A stretch of DNA of 18,428 nt from Pseudomonadota bacterium (GTDB taxonomy: Bacteria; Pseudomonadota; Alphaproteobacteria; Caulobacterales; Caulobacteraceae): NCBI GenBank assembly GCA_023386645.1, contig JAEWJI010000043.1:1-18428 (forward strand), in the 5' to 3' direction. The stretch's first letter is position 1. The number at the start of each line of letters is the position of its first letter. Under the pieces are notes generated by a model. The model saw only the letters and a list, made by a program, of their open reading frames with translations. It was not told the origin of the DNA and did no database searches. Below are positions 5,613 to 12,919 of this stretch, piece by piece. A program made the position numbers and the translations under genes.

Positions 5613-6989
5613 CTAGCCGGCGTTGGTGTTCTGGGACTGCTTCTCCTTGAGCGTCACCAGTTCCTCGGCGGCGGTGGGGTGAACCGCGCAGGTGGCGTCC
5701 CACTGGGCCTTGGTCAACCCGGCCTTCACGGCGATGGCCGCCAGCTGGATCATCTCCGGGGCCTCGGGGCCGACGATGTGCACGCCCACGACCCGCTGCG
5801 TGTCGGCGTCGACCACGAGCTTCATCAGCATGCGCTCGTCCGAGCCGGTGAAGGCGTACTTCATCGGCCGGAAGCGGGTCAGATAGACGTCGACCCCCTT
5901 GGCGCAGCTGTGGCGCGCCTCGGCCTCGGTCAGGCCGACCACGCCGACGGGCGGCTGGCTGAAGACGGCGGTGGCCACAGCCTCGTAGTCGAAGTGCTGG
6001 GGATTGCCGCGATAGACGGTCTCGTGGAAGGCCACGGCCTCGCGGATGGCCACCGGCGTGAGGTTCATGCGATCGGTCACGTCACCGATGGCCCAGATGT
6101 TGTCGGCGGTGGTCCTGGAGAAGGCGTCGACCTTGATCGCGCCCTGGTCGTTCAGCTCCACGCCGGCCGCCTCCAGGCCCAGGTCGACGACATGGGGAAC
6201 CCGGCCGGTGGCGAACATCACCGCGTCGGTCTCCAGCCGCATGCCGTTGCCGAGCACGTTCACCAGGCCGGTATCGGTCTTTTCGATCGCCTCGTGCTGC
6301 GACCCCAGGATGACCCTGATCCCGCGCCGTTCGATCTCGCCGGCCAGGTGGGCCCGCACGTCGTCGTCGAAGCCCCGCAGGATGTTGGGGCCGCGATAGA
6401 TAAGGGTGGTCTCGACGCCGAGGCCGGCGAAGATTCCGGCGAACTCCACGGCGATGTAGCCGCCGCCCGCGATCAGGATGCGCCTGGGCAGTTCCGGAAG
6501 ATGAAAGGCCTCCTCGGAGGTGATGGCGTGCTCGACGCCCGGCAGGTCCTCCGGCTTCCAGGGCCGGCCGCCGGTGGCGATGAGGATCTTCTCGGCCGTG
6601 ACGGTCTGCTTGCCGATGATCTCGACGGTGTGGGCGTCCTTCAGGACCGCGCGGCCGTGGATCAGATCGACGCCGGCCTTGCCGAGGTTGGCCGCATAGA
6701 TGCCGGACAGGCGAGCGATCTCGACGTCCTTGGCCTCCAGGAACTTCGGCCAGTCGAAGCTGGCCTGGACGTCCCAGCCGTAGCCGCGCGCGATCTCGAA
6801 CTGGTGTTCGAAGTCCGAGGCCATGACCATGAACTTCTTCGGGACACAGCCCCGCACCACGCAGGTGCCGCCGACGCGATACTCCTCGGCGATCCCGACC
6901 CGCTTGCCGCCCAGCGCCGTCAGCCGGGCCGCCCGCACCCCGCCCGAGCCCGCGCCGATGACGAAGAGGTCGTAGTCATAATCGGCCAT
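5613..6989 (-). CDS. gor: Glutathione-disulfide reductase
   Basis: An FAD- and NADPH-dependent cytoplasmic enzyme that reduces oxidised glutathione. The 458-residue protein starts MADYDYDLFVIGAGSGG (FAD-binding GxGxxG), then has the redox-active disulfide GGTCVVRGCVPKK (Cys43 and Cys48), an NADPH-binding segment IAGGGYIAVEFAGIFAGLG with downstream arginines, WAIGDVT for FAD, and the dimer-interface active-site HPTAAEE near the C-terminus. ATG at 6987-6989 is preceded by AAAGGAG at 7 bases, a much better site than the upstream in-frame start at 7052. A candidate promoter lies at 7013-7041. It may be the first gene of a unit with DAHP synthase and prephenate dehydratase, although no functional link to aromatic synthesis is evident. 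Confidence 0.94.
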   Translation of the reverse strand: MADYDYDLFVIGAGSGGVRAARLTALGGKRVGIAEEYRVGGTCVVRGCVPKKFMVMASDFEHQFEIARGYGWDVQASFDWPKFLEAKDVEIARLSGIYAANLGKAGVDLIHGRAVLKDAHTVEIIGKQTVTAEKILIATGGRPWKPEDLPGVEHAITSEEAFHLPELPRRILIAGGGYIAVEFAGIFAGLGVETTLIYRGPNILRGFDDDVRAHLAGEIERRGIRVILGSQHEAIEKTDTGLVNVLGNGMRLETDAVMFATGRVPHVVDLGLEAAGVELNDQGAIKVDAFSRTTADNIWAIGDVTDRMNLTPVAIREAVAFHETVYRGNPQHFDYEAVATAVFSQPPVGVVGLTEAEARHSCAKGVDVYLTRFRPMKYAFTGSDERMLMKLVVDADTQRVVGVHIVGPEAPEMIQLAAIAVKAGLTKAQWDATCAVHPTAAEELVTLKEKQSQNTNAG

Positions 6990-7012
6990 CGGGCGCTCCT
7001 TTGCGGCGCCCG

Positions 7013-7041
7013 GAGTTAGGCGTCGAAGCCCAGACCGGCAA
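7013..7041 (-). promoter_or_regulatory. Candidate gor promoter
   Basis: On the minus strand TTGCCG (7036-7041) and TAACTC (7013-7018) are 17 bases apart. The -10 region CCTAACTC resembles the Caulobacter housekeeping -10 (GCTANAWC) at six of eight positions. Transcription would start about 17 bases before the gor ATG. Confidence 0.35.
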
Positions 7042-7056
7042 GCGCCAGACATGCGA

Positions 7057-7089
7057 ACGGCGGCGCTCCGCGAAGAACGCCGCCGCCGT
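7057..7089 (-). terminator. Strong hairpin after cspA
   Basis: ACGGCGGCG (7057-7065) and CGCCGCCGT (7081-7089) are perfect 9-bp complements with a 15-base loop. The hairpin lies 24 bases beyond the cspA stop and upstream of the candidate gor promoter, the right place for a cspA terminator. No T-run follows on either strand, so it may act as an mRNA 3' end stabiliser or with Rho. Confidence 0.5.
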
Positions 7090-7112
7090 CAAACCTTGTG
7101 GGGCTTCGGGCC

Positions 7113-7322
7113 TTAGATGGCCTTCAGCTGGCCCGCCGATTCCTTGCCCGAGCGACGGTCGCGCTCGAGTTCGTAGGAAACCTTCTGGTTTTCATCCAGG
7201 CCGTTCAGGCCAGCGCCTTCGACGGCCGAGATGTGGACGAACACGTCCTTGCCGCCGTCATCCGGCTGGATGAAACCGTAACCCTTGGTGGAGTTGAACC
7301 ACTTCACGACACCAGTCGCCAT
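7113..7322 (-). CDS. cspA: Cold-shock protein (CspA family)
   Basis: A 69-residue single cold-shock domain that binds single-stranded RNA and DNA and melts mRNA structure. RNP1 is KGYGFIQP (residues 13-20) and RNP2 is VFVHI (27-31), within the start MATGVVKWFNSTKGYGFIQP. Length and sequence closely match the short Caulobacter cold-shock proteins rather than the double-domain ones. ATG at 7320-7322 follows AGAAGG at 8 bases. That site sits inside a perfect palindrome, TCAGAAggTTCTGA (7325-7338). The candidate promoter at 7453-7481 predicts a 5' leader of about 120 bases, typical of cold-inducible csp genes whose leaders control stability and translation. Confidence 0.95.
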   Translation of the reverse strand: MATGVVKWFNSTKGYGFIQPDDGGKDVFVHISAVEGAGLNGLDENQKVSYELERDRRSGKESAGQLKAI

Positions 7323-7452
7323 TGTCAGAACCTTCTGATCAAAAAGTCAGCCGCGGCAAGAGCGCCTTGGCCGATCGGTCTGAATGGAGCGGCTGTAGAT
7401 CTCGAGCGGGTCGCAGAGAACGAAAGCGTTACGCAGAGAGATCGATCACCGC

Positions 7453-7481
7453 CCTATACCCCGGCGACGGCCGCGAGACAA
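7453..7481 (-). promoter_or_regulatory. Candidate cspA promoter with a long 5' leader
   Basis: On the minus strand TTGTCT (7476-7481) and TATAGG (7453-7458) are 17 bases apart, each matching four of six consensus bases. The start would fall near 7446, leaving about 120 untranslated bases before cspA. The 277-base gap between cspA and the divergent CPBP gene otherwise shows no gene. Confidence 0.5.
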
Positions 7482-7599
7482 GCCGAGAACCTCCGGCGGA
7501 CCGGCGACCTGCACTGGCGCGCCGCCTCATTAAAGCTTTGCAATGCGCATCCGGACCGGGGGCCGGACGCCTCTGGACCCGAGAACACGGGGAAGCTTC

Positions 7600-8319
7600 A
7601 TGCCGAACGCACTCATTTCCATCCTTGGCGCGATCGCCATCGTAGGCGCGGCCGCCGCCGTGGCCGCCGTGCTTTCCAAAGGCCGCGTGGCCTGGGGATG
7701 GCTGGCGACCGGTCTGGTCCTGATGCTGGCGCACGACGCGGCCCTGACCGACGCCTGGGGCTGGGTCGACATGCCGGACTACGGCAACAGCTGGAACTGG
7801 ACCGGGAAGGCCCTGGCTCTGCTGCTTGCCCTGTCGGTGGCGGCGCTCCCGGCCCTGGGGTGGGCTCGCAGCGGCATCACCCTCGCCCACGATCGGCGGG
7901 GCCTGGCGCCTTCGCTCCTGGTCTCGGCCCTGCTGGTCGCCGTCTTCCTGGGCCTGGCCTTCACATTTGGCGGCGAGGGCGGAAGCGCCGAGGACTTCGC
8001 CTTTCAGCTGACCCTGCCGGGCCTGCAGGAGGAGGTCTTCTATCGCGGGGTGCTGTTGCTCGTGTTCAACGAGGCGTTCGGGCGGCCGCTGCGGGTGCTG
8101 GGCGCGCCGATGGGCTGGGCGGCGATCCTGACCAGCCTGGCGTTCGGCCTGGACCATGCCTTCGGCTATGGCGACGAGGGCTTCTCGTTCGATCCCATGG
8201 CTCTGGCCCTCACCGGCGGGCCGGCCCTCCTGCTGGTGTGGCTGCGCGAACGCTCCGGCAGCCTGGTGCTGCCGATCGTGCTGCACAACTTCGCCAACAC
8301 CATCTTCATGGCGGTCTAG
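7600..8319 (+). CDS. CPBP-family intramembrane protease-like protein
   Basis: A 239-residue integral membrane protein with about six to eight hydrophobic segments (for example 5-25, 31-48, 70-88, 103-122, 165-185, 203-215 and 221-237). It carries the CPBP/Abi motifs: LQEEVFYRGVLL (Glu144, Glu145, Arg149), FGLDH (His186) and LHNFANTIF (His229, Asn230). The family includes the CAAX prenyl protease Rce1 and bacterial proteins of mostly unknown substrate; some provide bacteriocin self-immunity. ATG at 7600 follows GGGGA at 6 bases, better than the upstream in-frame ATG at 7543. It is not in an operon with its neighbours, and its stop shares CTAG with the convergent rpiA stop. The family is clear; substrate and role cannot be told from the sequence. 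Confidence 0.87.
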   Translation: MPNALISILGAIAIVGAAAAVAAVLSKGRVAWGWLATGLVLMLAHDAALTDAWGWVDMPDYGNSWNWTGKALALLLALSVAALPALGWARSGITLAHDRRGLAPSLLVSALLVAVFLGLAFTFGGEGGSAEDFAFQLTLPGLQEEVFYRGVLLLVFNEAFGRPLRVLGAPMGWAAILTSLAFGLDHAFGYGDEGFSFDPMALALTGGPALLLVWLRERSGSLVLPIVLHNFANTIFMAV

Positions 8320-9002
8320 GGCGTCAGGACCTCGACGCCGTCGTCCCGGCCGATGATCGCCTCGTCGGCGAGGTCGAGGAACAGGCCGTGCTCCACCACG
8401 CCGGTGACCAGCTTCAGGTCGTCGGCCAGTCGGGCGGGGTCGTGGATCACGCCGCAGCGAGCGTCGTAGATGAGGTTGCCGCCGTCGGTGCGCACGAGCC
8501 CGCGCTCGGCCTGCCTGGCGCGGGCCGGCATGGCGATGTCGTGGTCGGCCAGCACATCGGCGATCCGGTTGGCGGTGGTCTTGTGTCCGAAGGCCACCAC
8601 CTCGATCGGCAGGGCGAAGGCGCCGAGCGACGGGACGACCTTGGCGCTGTCGGCGATCACGATGCACCGCGCCGACGCCTCCCAGACCAGTTTCTCGCGC
8701 AATAGGGCCGCGCCGCCGCCCTTGATGAGCGCCAGGCCGGGCCCGACCTCGTCGGCGCCGTCGACTGTCAGGTCGATGCGCGGGGTGTCCTCCAGGGTGG
8801 ACAGGGTCAGGCCGAGCTCACGCGCCAGATCGGCGGTGGCCTCTGACGTCGGCACGCAGCGCAGGCCGCTCAGGCCCCTCGCGGCCAAAGCGCTGACGAA
8901 CCAGGCGGCGGTGGAGCCGGTGCCCAGGCCCACGACCATACCGGTCTCGACCCGCTCGGCCGCCGCCTCGCCGGCGCGGCGCTTCTGATCGTCGGCGCTC
9001 AT
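8316..9002 (-). CDS. rpiA: Ribose-5-phosphate isomerase A
   Basis: Interconverts ribose 5-phosphate and ribulose 5-phosphate in the pentose phosphate pathway. At 228 residues it has the expected length. Motifs are VGLGTGSTAAWF (phosphate binding, 24-35), DLTVDGADEV with Asp81 and Asp84, KGGGAALLREK with Lys94 and catalytic Glu103, IADSAK, TDGGNLIYDA and VVEHGLFL. ATG at 9000-9002 overlaps the glmU stop as ATGA, so the two are very probably translationally coupled. The pairing links ribose phosphate supply with nucleotide-sugar synthesis only loosely. Its stop overlaps that of the convergent CPBP gene through CTAG. Confidence 0.96.
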   Translation of the reverse strand: MSADDQKRRAGEAAAERVETGMVVGLGTGSTAAWFVSALAARGLSGLRCVPTSEATADLARELGLTLSTLEDTPRIDLTVDGADEVGPGLALIKGGGAALLREKLVWEASARCIVIADSAKVVPSLGAFALPIEVVAFGHKTTANRIADVLADHDIAMPARARQAERGLVRTDGGNLIYDARCGVIHDPARLADDLKLVTGVVEHGLFLDLADEAIIGRDDGVEVLTP

Positions 9003-10339
9003 TTCGCCTTCGCCGCCTTCTTGGCGCGCATGGTTTCCATGAAGCGCGCGGCCCAGCCGGGCTTGGCGGTCTGTCCGGCGCGGCCGAGAGCGAGCGCGCC
9101 GGGCTCAACGTCGCGGGTGATCACCGAACCGGAGCCGACCATGGACCCCGCCCCTATCGTGACCGGCGCCACCAGGGCGCTGTTGGAGCCGACGAAGGCG
9201 CCCTCGCCCACCGAAGTGCGGTGTTTGAAGAAGCCGTCGTAGTTGCAGAAGATCACGCCCGCCCCGATGTTCGCGCCCGGCCCGACCTCGCCATCGCCCA
9301 GATAGGCCAGGTGGTTGGCCTTGGCGCCCGCGCCCATCGCCAAATTCTTCACCTCGACGAAGTTGCCGATGCGGGCCTTCTCCCCGATCGCGGCGCCGGG
9401 GCGCAGGCGGGCGTAGGGACCGACCTCGGCGCCGGCCGCGATGGTCGCGCCCTCGACGTGGCTGAAGCTGCGCACGCGCGCGCCGCCCGCGACCCTGGCG
9501 CCTGAGCCGAAGACCACATAGGGCTCGATCACGGCGCCCGGCCCCACCTCGGTGTCCCAGCTGAAGTGAACGGTGTGGGGGGCCGGCATCATCACGCCCG
9601 AGGCCAGGGCCTCGTCGCGCCGGGCCTGCTGGAACAGGGCCTCGGCCTGGGCCAGTTCGCCCTGGGTGTTCACGCCCATGACCGCGTCCTCGGGAGCGAA
9701 GACGGCGCGGGCTGGCGCGCCGCGGCGGCGAGCCAGCGCGACCACGTCGGTCAGATAGTATTCGCCCTTGGCGTTGTCGTTCGTCACCTCGGCCAGCAGA
9801 TCGAACAGCAGGGCGGAGGGGGCGGCCATGACGCCCGAGTTGCAGGCGGTGACGGCCAGCACGTCGGCGCTCGCCTCCTTCGCCTCGGTGATGGCCAGGA
9901 GGTCGTCCCGCTGCATGACCAGCCGCCCATAGGCTCCGGGATCGCGGGCCTCGAACCCGATGACCGTGACCCCCTCCCCGCCGAACACCGGCTCGATGTC
10001 CGCGGCCTTCAGCAGGGGCACGTCGCCATAGGTGATCACCACCTCGCCGTCGAAGCCGGTCAGCGCCGCCTCGGCCGCCCGCACCGCGTGGCCGGTGCCG
10101 AGCGGCGGGTCCTGAACCGCGATGGCGTTCGCGCCGAGACGCTTCTCGACGTGAGCCCGAACTTCGGGCGAATGGACGCCGACCACCACCACGATCCGCT
10201 CGCAGCCCAGGGCCTCGGCCGCGTCGATGGCGTGATCCAGCATGGCGCGCCCGCCCACCGGGTGCAGCACCTTCGGCAGCGGCGACTTCATGCGCGTGCC
10301 CTGGCCGGCGGCGAGGATGATGGCGGCGCGTCCTGGCAT
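8999..10339 (-). CDS. glmU: GlmU, bifunctional GlcNAc-1-P uridyltransferase / GlcN-1-P acetyltransferase
   Basis: Makes UDP-N-acetylglucosamine for peptidoglycan and lipopolysaccharide in the cytoplasm. The 446-residue length is close to the family norm. The N-terminal pyrophosphorylase domain has AIILAAGQGTRMKSPLPKV (6-24), TGHAVRAAE and TYGDVPLL. From about residue 245 a left-handed beta-helix of hexapeptide repeats follows, with RPGAAIGEKARIGNFVEVK, the catalytic-His region NHLAYLGDGEVG, and NYDGFFKHRT. ATG at 10337-10339 has AGGA directly abutting it and is weakly placed, but the domain start leaves no better option. A good housekeeping promoter lies at 10370-10399. rpiA overlaps its 3' end by 4 bases. 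Confidence 0.97.
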   Translation of the reverse strand: MPGRAAIILAAGQGTRMKSPLPKVLHPVGGRAMLDHAIDAAEALGCERIVVVVGVHSPEVRAHVEKRLGANAIAVQDPPLGTGHAVRAAEAALTGFDGEVVITYGDVPLLKAADIEPVFGGEGVTVIGFEARDPGAYGRLVMQRDDLLAITEAKEASADVLAVTACNSGVMAAPSALLFDLLAEVTNDNAKGEYYLTDVVALARRRGAPARAVFAPEDAVMGVNTQGELAQAEALFQQARRDEALASGVMMPAPHTVHFSWDTEVGPGAVIEPYVVFGSGARVAGGARVRSFSHVEGATIAAGAEVGPYARLRPGAAIGEKARIGNFVEVKNLAMGAGAKANHLAYLGDGEVGPGANIGAGVIFCNYDGFFKHRTSVGEGAFVGSNSALVAPVTIGAGSMVGSGSVITRDVEPGALALGRAGQTAKPGWAARFMETMRAKKAAKAK

Positions 10340-10369
10340 TCCTGATTCCGGCGGCTTGTGGTCCCGGGT

Positions 10370-10399
10370 GATCTAGCCCAATCAGCCGGGGCTTCCCAA
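10370..10399 (-). promoter_or_regulatory. Candidate glmU-rpiA promoter
   Basis: On the minus strand GCTAGATC (10370-10377) matches the Caulobacter housekeeping -10 consensus GCTANAWC at every position. TTGGGA (10394-10399) lies 16 bases upstream. Transcription would begin about 24 bases before the glmU ATG. A GANTC site (10344-10348) lies 5 bases before the ATG. Confidence 0.6.
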
Positions 10400-10419
10400 C
10401 CCTTCGACGGCGGCTCTCG

Positions 10420-11112
10420 ATGCACGACCAAGACCTGGGTGGCTGGACCATCCTGTTCGACCTCGACGGCACGCTTGTCGATTCGGCGCCGGACCTGATC
10501 GGGATGCTGAACCGGCTGCTGGTTCAGGAAGGCCTGGCGCCCGTTCCGCTGGCCTCGGCGCGCCACCTGGTCGGCCACGGCGCGCGGGCGTTGCTGGAGC
10601 ACGGCTTCCTGGAGGCGGGCGCGGACTGGAAGACGGCGGCGCGCGACGACCTTTTCCAGCGCTTCCTGGCCGATTACCTGGAGCATATCGCCGATCACAC
10701 CCGGCCGTTCGATGGGGTGGTCGAGACGCTGGACCGGCTGGCCGCGCGCGGGGCGCGACTGGTCGTGGCGACCAACAAGCGGACGGACCTCTCGCTGGCC
10801 CTGGTCCGGGCGCTCGCGCTGGAAAGCCGGTTCGCGGCCGTCGTCGGGCCCGACCGGGTCTCGGCCCGCAAGCCGTCCGGCGCCCATCTGGTCGAAGCCT
10901 GCCGCCTGGCGGGAGGCGACCCGGCCCGCGCCGTCATGGTGGGCGACAGCACCACCGACACCGGCGCCGCCCTCGACGCGCGCATCCCCTGCGTGGCCGT
11001 CAGCTTCGGGTACAATGACGTCCCGGCCGACGCACTAGGCGGCGACATCACGATCGACCATTTCGGCAAACTGGAAGCGGCGGTGGACCGGCTGATCGGC
11101 TGCGACGCCTGA
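10420..11112 (+). CDS. gph: Phosphoglycolate phosphatase-like HAD hydrolase
   Basis: A 230-residue HAD-superfamily phosphatase with the nucleophile motif LFDLDGTLVDS (Asp14, Asp16), a helical cap (about 24-90), VVATNK (motif II), ARKPSGAHL (motif III lysine) and MVGDSTTDTGAA (motif IV acidic pair). The cap and motifs fit Gph, which removes phosphate from 2-phosphoglycolate formed during repair of oxidised DNA ends. HAD substrate range is hard to judge from sequence, so another small phosphate ester is possible. ATG at 10420 is divergent from glmU with an 80-base shared control region; the ribosome-binding site is weak. A 6-bp hairpin lies 36 bases after its stop. Confidence 0.87.
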   Translation: MHDQDLGGWTILFDLDGTLVDSAPDLIGMLNRLLVQEGLAPVPLASARHLVGHGARALLEHGFLEAGADWKTAARDDLFQRFLADYLEHIADHTRPFDGVVETLDRLAARGARLVVATNKRTDLSLALVRALALESRFAAVVGPDRVSARKPSGAHLVEACRLAGGDPARAVMVGDSTTDTGAALDARIPCVAVSFGYNDVPADALGGDITIDHFGKLEAAVDRLIGCDA

Positions 11113-11148
11113 CATCTATTGCGCGACAGCCACGGTTGCGGATCGGGA

Positions 11149-11170
11149 CCCGCGACCGCACATGCGCGGG
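11149..11170 (+). other. GC hairpin between gph and the symporter gene
   Basis: CCCGCG (11149-11154) and CGCGGG (11165-11170) are perfect complements with a 10-base loop, in the 76-base gap between gph and the symporter. No T-run follows. It could end the gph transcript or be part of the symporter leader. Confidence 0.35.
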
Positions 11171-11188
11171 TCAACAGGACGACGCTCC

Positions 11189-12478
11189 ATGCTCCGCCGC
11201 TTCTTCGCCATTCCGCTCTGGCAGCGGACCGCCGCCGGCTTCGGGCTTGGCATCCTTGCCGGGCTGCTGCTGGGACCCGCGGCCGAGACCTGGCTGCAGC
11301 CAATCGGCGACATCTATCTGAACCTGATCCGCATGGTGGTCGCGCCCCTGGTGCTGTTCACCATCGCCAGCTCGATCGCCAAGCTTGGCGAAGGCGTGGG
11401 CGCCGTGCGCCTGGCGTTCCGGACCCTGGTGTGGTTCGCCCTCACCTCGCTGCTGGCGGTCCTGGTGGGGTTCGCCTTCGCGCATCTGATCGATCCGGGC
11501 CTCGGGCTTTCGAACCTGCCGCTCGGCGAGGTGCGCGAGCGCGAGATCCCGACCCCGCTGGAGGTGCTGATCGGCGTGGTTCCGACCAATCCCTTCGCCG
11601 CCCTGGCCGAAGGCAAGGTGCTGCAGATCATCGTCTTCTCGGCCCTGGTGGGGGCGGCGCTGGTGGCGCTCGGCGACCGGGCCCAGGGGGTGCGGCGGCT
11701 GGTGGACGAAGGCGCATCGATGATCTTCCGCATCACCCGCTGGGTGATCCAGCTGACACCCTTCGGCGTCTTCGGCCTGATCGGCTCGGTCGTCGGCGGC
11801 TACGGCTGGGAGGCGCTGCTGCCGCTCGGCAAGTTCATCTTCGCCATCTACGCCGCCTGCCTGTTCCACATCCTGGTGGTCTATTCCGGCCTGCTGAAGC
11901 TTCACGGCCTTAGGGTGGTCAGCTTCTTCCGGGGGGCCTTCGCGGCCCAGCAGACGGCCTTCGCCACCTCGTCGTCGCTTGGCACCCTGCCGATCACCCT
12001 GCGCCAGACGGTCGAGCGGCTGGGCGTGCCCCAGGCCTACGCCGCATTCGCGGTGCCCCTGGGCGCGAACGTCAAGATGGACGGATGCGGCGCCATCTAT
12101 CCGGCCATCGCCGCCATCTTCATCGCCCAGTATTTCGGGATTGAACTGACCCTGACCCAGTATGTGCTGATCGGCCTGACCGCCGTGCTTGGCTCGCTGG
12201 GCACGGCCGGCGTGCCGGGCACCTCGATCGTCATGCTGACGCTGACCCTGTCCACGGCCGGGCTGCCGTTGGAAGGCATCGGCTACATCGTCGCCATCGA
12301 CCGGATCATCGACATGATGCGCACGGCGACGAACGTGACCGGCCAGATGCTGGTCCCGGTCCTGGTCGCCCGGGAGGAAGGGATCCTGAACGGCGACATC
12401 TACGAGGGTCGTGTCGCCTGGCTGCCCGGCGACCCGGAGGCCGAGACGCCGGAGGCGGTGCGCGCCTCGGGCATCTGA
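11189..12478 (+). CDS. Glutamate/dicarboxylate-type symporter (DAACS, SLC1-like) with altered cation sites
   Basis: A 429-residue inner-membrane secondary transporter of the dicarboxylate/amino acid:cation symporter family. Features include eight membrane segments with two re-entrant loops, the serine-rich HP1 tip TSSSLGTLPIT (260-270), KMDGCGAIYP (296-304, in place of NMDGT), GTAGVPGTSIVML in HP2, and DRIIDMMRTATNVTGQ (371-386). By alignment with GltPh, Asp375, Arg378, Thr379 and Asn382 match the acidic amino-acid binding residues. Lys296 replaces sodium ligand Asn310 and Gln386 replaces sodium ligand Asp405. Substrate is probably Glu/Asp or a similar acid; coupling may not be sodium. ATG at 11189 follows AGGA at 9 bases; the ATG at 11162 has no such site. 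It stands alone after gph. Confidence 0.88.
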   Translation: MLRRFFAIPLWQRTAAGFGLGILAGLLLGPAAETWLQPIGDIYLNLIRMVVAPLVLFTIASSIAKLGEGVGAVRLAFRTLVWFALTSLLAVLVGFAFAHLIDPGLGLSNLPLGEVREREIPTPLEVLIGVVPTNPFAALAEGKVLQIIVFSALVGAALVALGDRAQGVRRLVDEGASMIFRITRWVIQLTPFGVFGLIGSVVGGYGWEALLPLGKFIFAIYAACLFHILVVYSGLLKLHGLRVVSFFRGAFAAQQTAFATSSSLGTLPITLRQTVERLGVPQAYAAFAVPLGANVKMDGCGAIYPAIAAIFIAQYFGIELTLTQYVLIGLTAVLGSLGTAGVPGTSIVMLTLTLSTAGLPLEGIGYIVAIDRIIDMMRTATNVTGQMLVPVLVAREEGILNGDIYEGRVAWLPGDPEAETPEAVRASGI

Positions 12479-12492
12479 GGCCACTCAGACGC

Positions 12493-12521
12493 TTGTCAGT
12501 CGGGCGGACGCGGGCTATGTC
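12493..12521 (+). promoter_or_regulatory. Candidate tRNA-Val promoter
   Basis: TTGTCA (12493-12498) and GCTATGTC (12514-12521) are separated by 15 bases; the -10 matches GCTANAWC except one base. A C/G-rich discriminator follows, as is common in stringently controlled stable-RNA promoters. The start would be about 40 bases before the tRNA. Confidence 0.55.
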
Positions 12522-12568
12522 CCCGCCTCCCCCGTCCCGGCGATCCGCCGACGGCCGGCCCGACATGG

Positions 12569-12643
12569 GGATGCGTAGCTCAGCGGGAGAGCACCTCGTT
12601 CACACCGAGGGGGTCACAGGTTCAATCCCTGTCGCATCCACCA
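12569..12643 (+). tRNA. tRNA-Val (anticodon CAC)
   Basis: A complete cloverleaf. The acceptor stem is GGATGCG (12569-12575) with CGCATCC (12633-12639), the D arm starts GCTC and ends GAGC, and the anticodon stem CCTCG/CGAGG encloses loop TTCACAC with anticodon CAC at 12601-12603. The T arm contains GGTTCAATC. Discriminator A is at 12640 and CCA is encoded at 12641-12643. It reads GTG valine codons, which are frequent in this GC-rich genome. I see no attachment-site duplication or integrase near it. Confidence 0.97.
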
Positions 12644-12672
12644 TTTACCTCCCGGTAAAGGTTCATATTTTT
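12644..12672 (+). terminator. Likely intrinsic terminator of tRNA-Val
   Basis: TTTACC (12644-12649), loop TCCC, GGTAAA (12654-12659) form a 6-bp hairpin starting at the base after CCA. Five T follow at 12668-12672. The gap of eight bases between stem and T-run is longer than ideal. Confidence 0.55.
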
Positions 12673-12718
12673 CGCGGTCAAGCTGAAACCCGACTCGGGG
12701 ACACGGTCTTAACCTGTG

Positions 12719-12898
12719 ATGGAATCGCTCAAGTCAGCGGAGCAGTGCCGGGAAAGGGCCAACGCCCTGATCCGCGAGGCTGTGCCCGAAGAGGACCCCG
12801 GGCGGCGCCAGGCCTTGCTGGCCATGGCCGACCATTGGTCCGAACTGATGCGCCTGCGCGCCTCGCGCGACATGGCCGTAGCGGCGCGAGGGAACTGA
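12719..12898 (+). CDS. Small conserved-looking helical protein, function unknown
   Basis: A 59-residue acidic/basic helical protein. ATG at 12719 directly follows an in-frame GTG. Its pattern, SAEQCRERANALIREA, then RRQALLAMADHWSELMRL, resembles short hypothetical proteins common in Caulobacterales and Rhizobiales with an ECR...RRALLEMADxWxxLA theme; I know no function for them. There is no signal peptide, membrane segment or Cys pair. A TTAACC (12709-12714) and a GANTC (12692-12696) lie just upstream, with no clear Shine-Dalgarno sequence. It converges on the caspase-like gene, with a GC hairpin between their stops. Coding is supported by family-like composition and codon use, but not beyond doubt. 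Confidence 0.65.
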   Translation: MESLKSAEQCRERANALIREAVPEEDPGRRQALLAMADHWSELMRLRASRDMAVAARGN

Positions 12899-12917
12899 CG
12901 CCCCGCCGGCAGGGGCG
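12899..12917. terminator. Hairpin between convergent stops
   Basis: CGCCCC (12899-12904) and GGGGCG (12912-12917) pair around a 7-base loop, filling the 21-base gap between the stop of the small protein and that of the caspase-like gene. It is symmetrically placed for both transcripts but lacks a T-run. Confidence 0.45.
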
Positions 12918-12919
12918 CC

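Noticed and set aside
5679..7019. 446-codon plus-strand open frame opposite glutathione reductase
   Set aside because: Antisense to a gene with all catalytic motifs; its translation has no family-like features.
11171..12484. 437-codon minus-strand open frame opposite the symporter
   Set aside because: His/Asp/Gln-rich shadow of membrane-protein codons; the plus-strand gene has clear family motifs.
12569..12643. tRNA-Val as an integration site for a mobile element
   Set aside because: No integrase, direct repeat of the tRNA 3' end, or composition shift is visible nearby.
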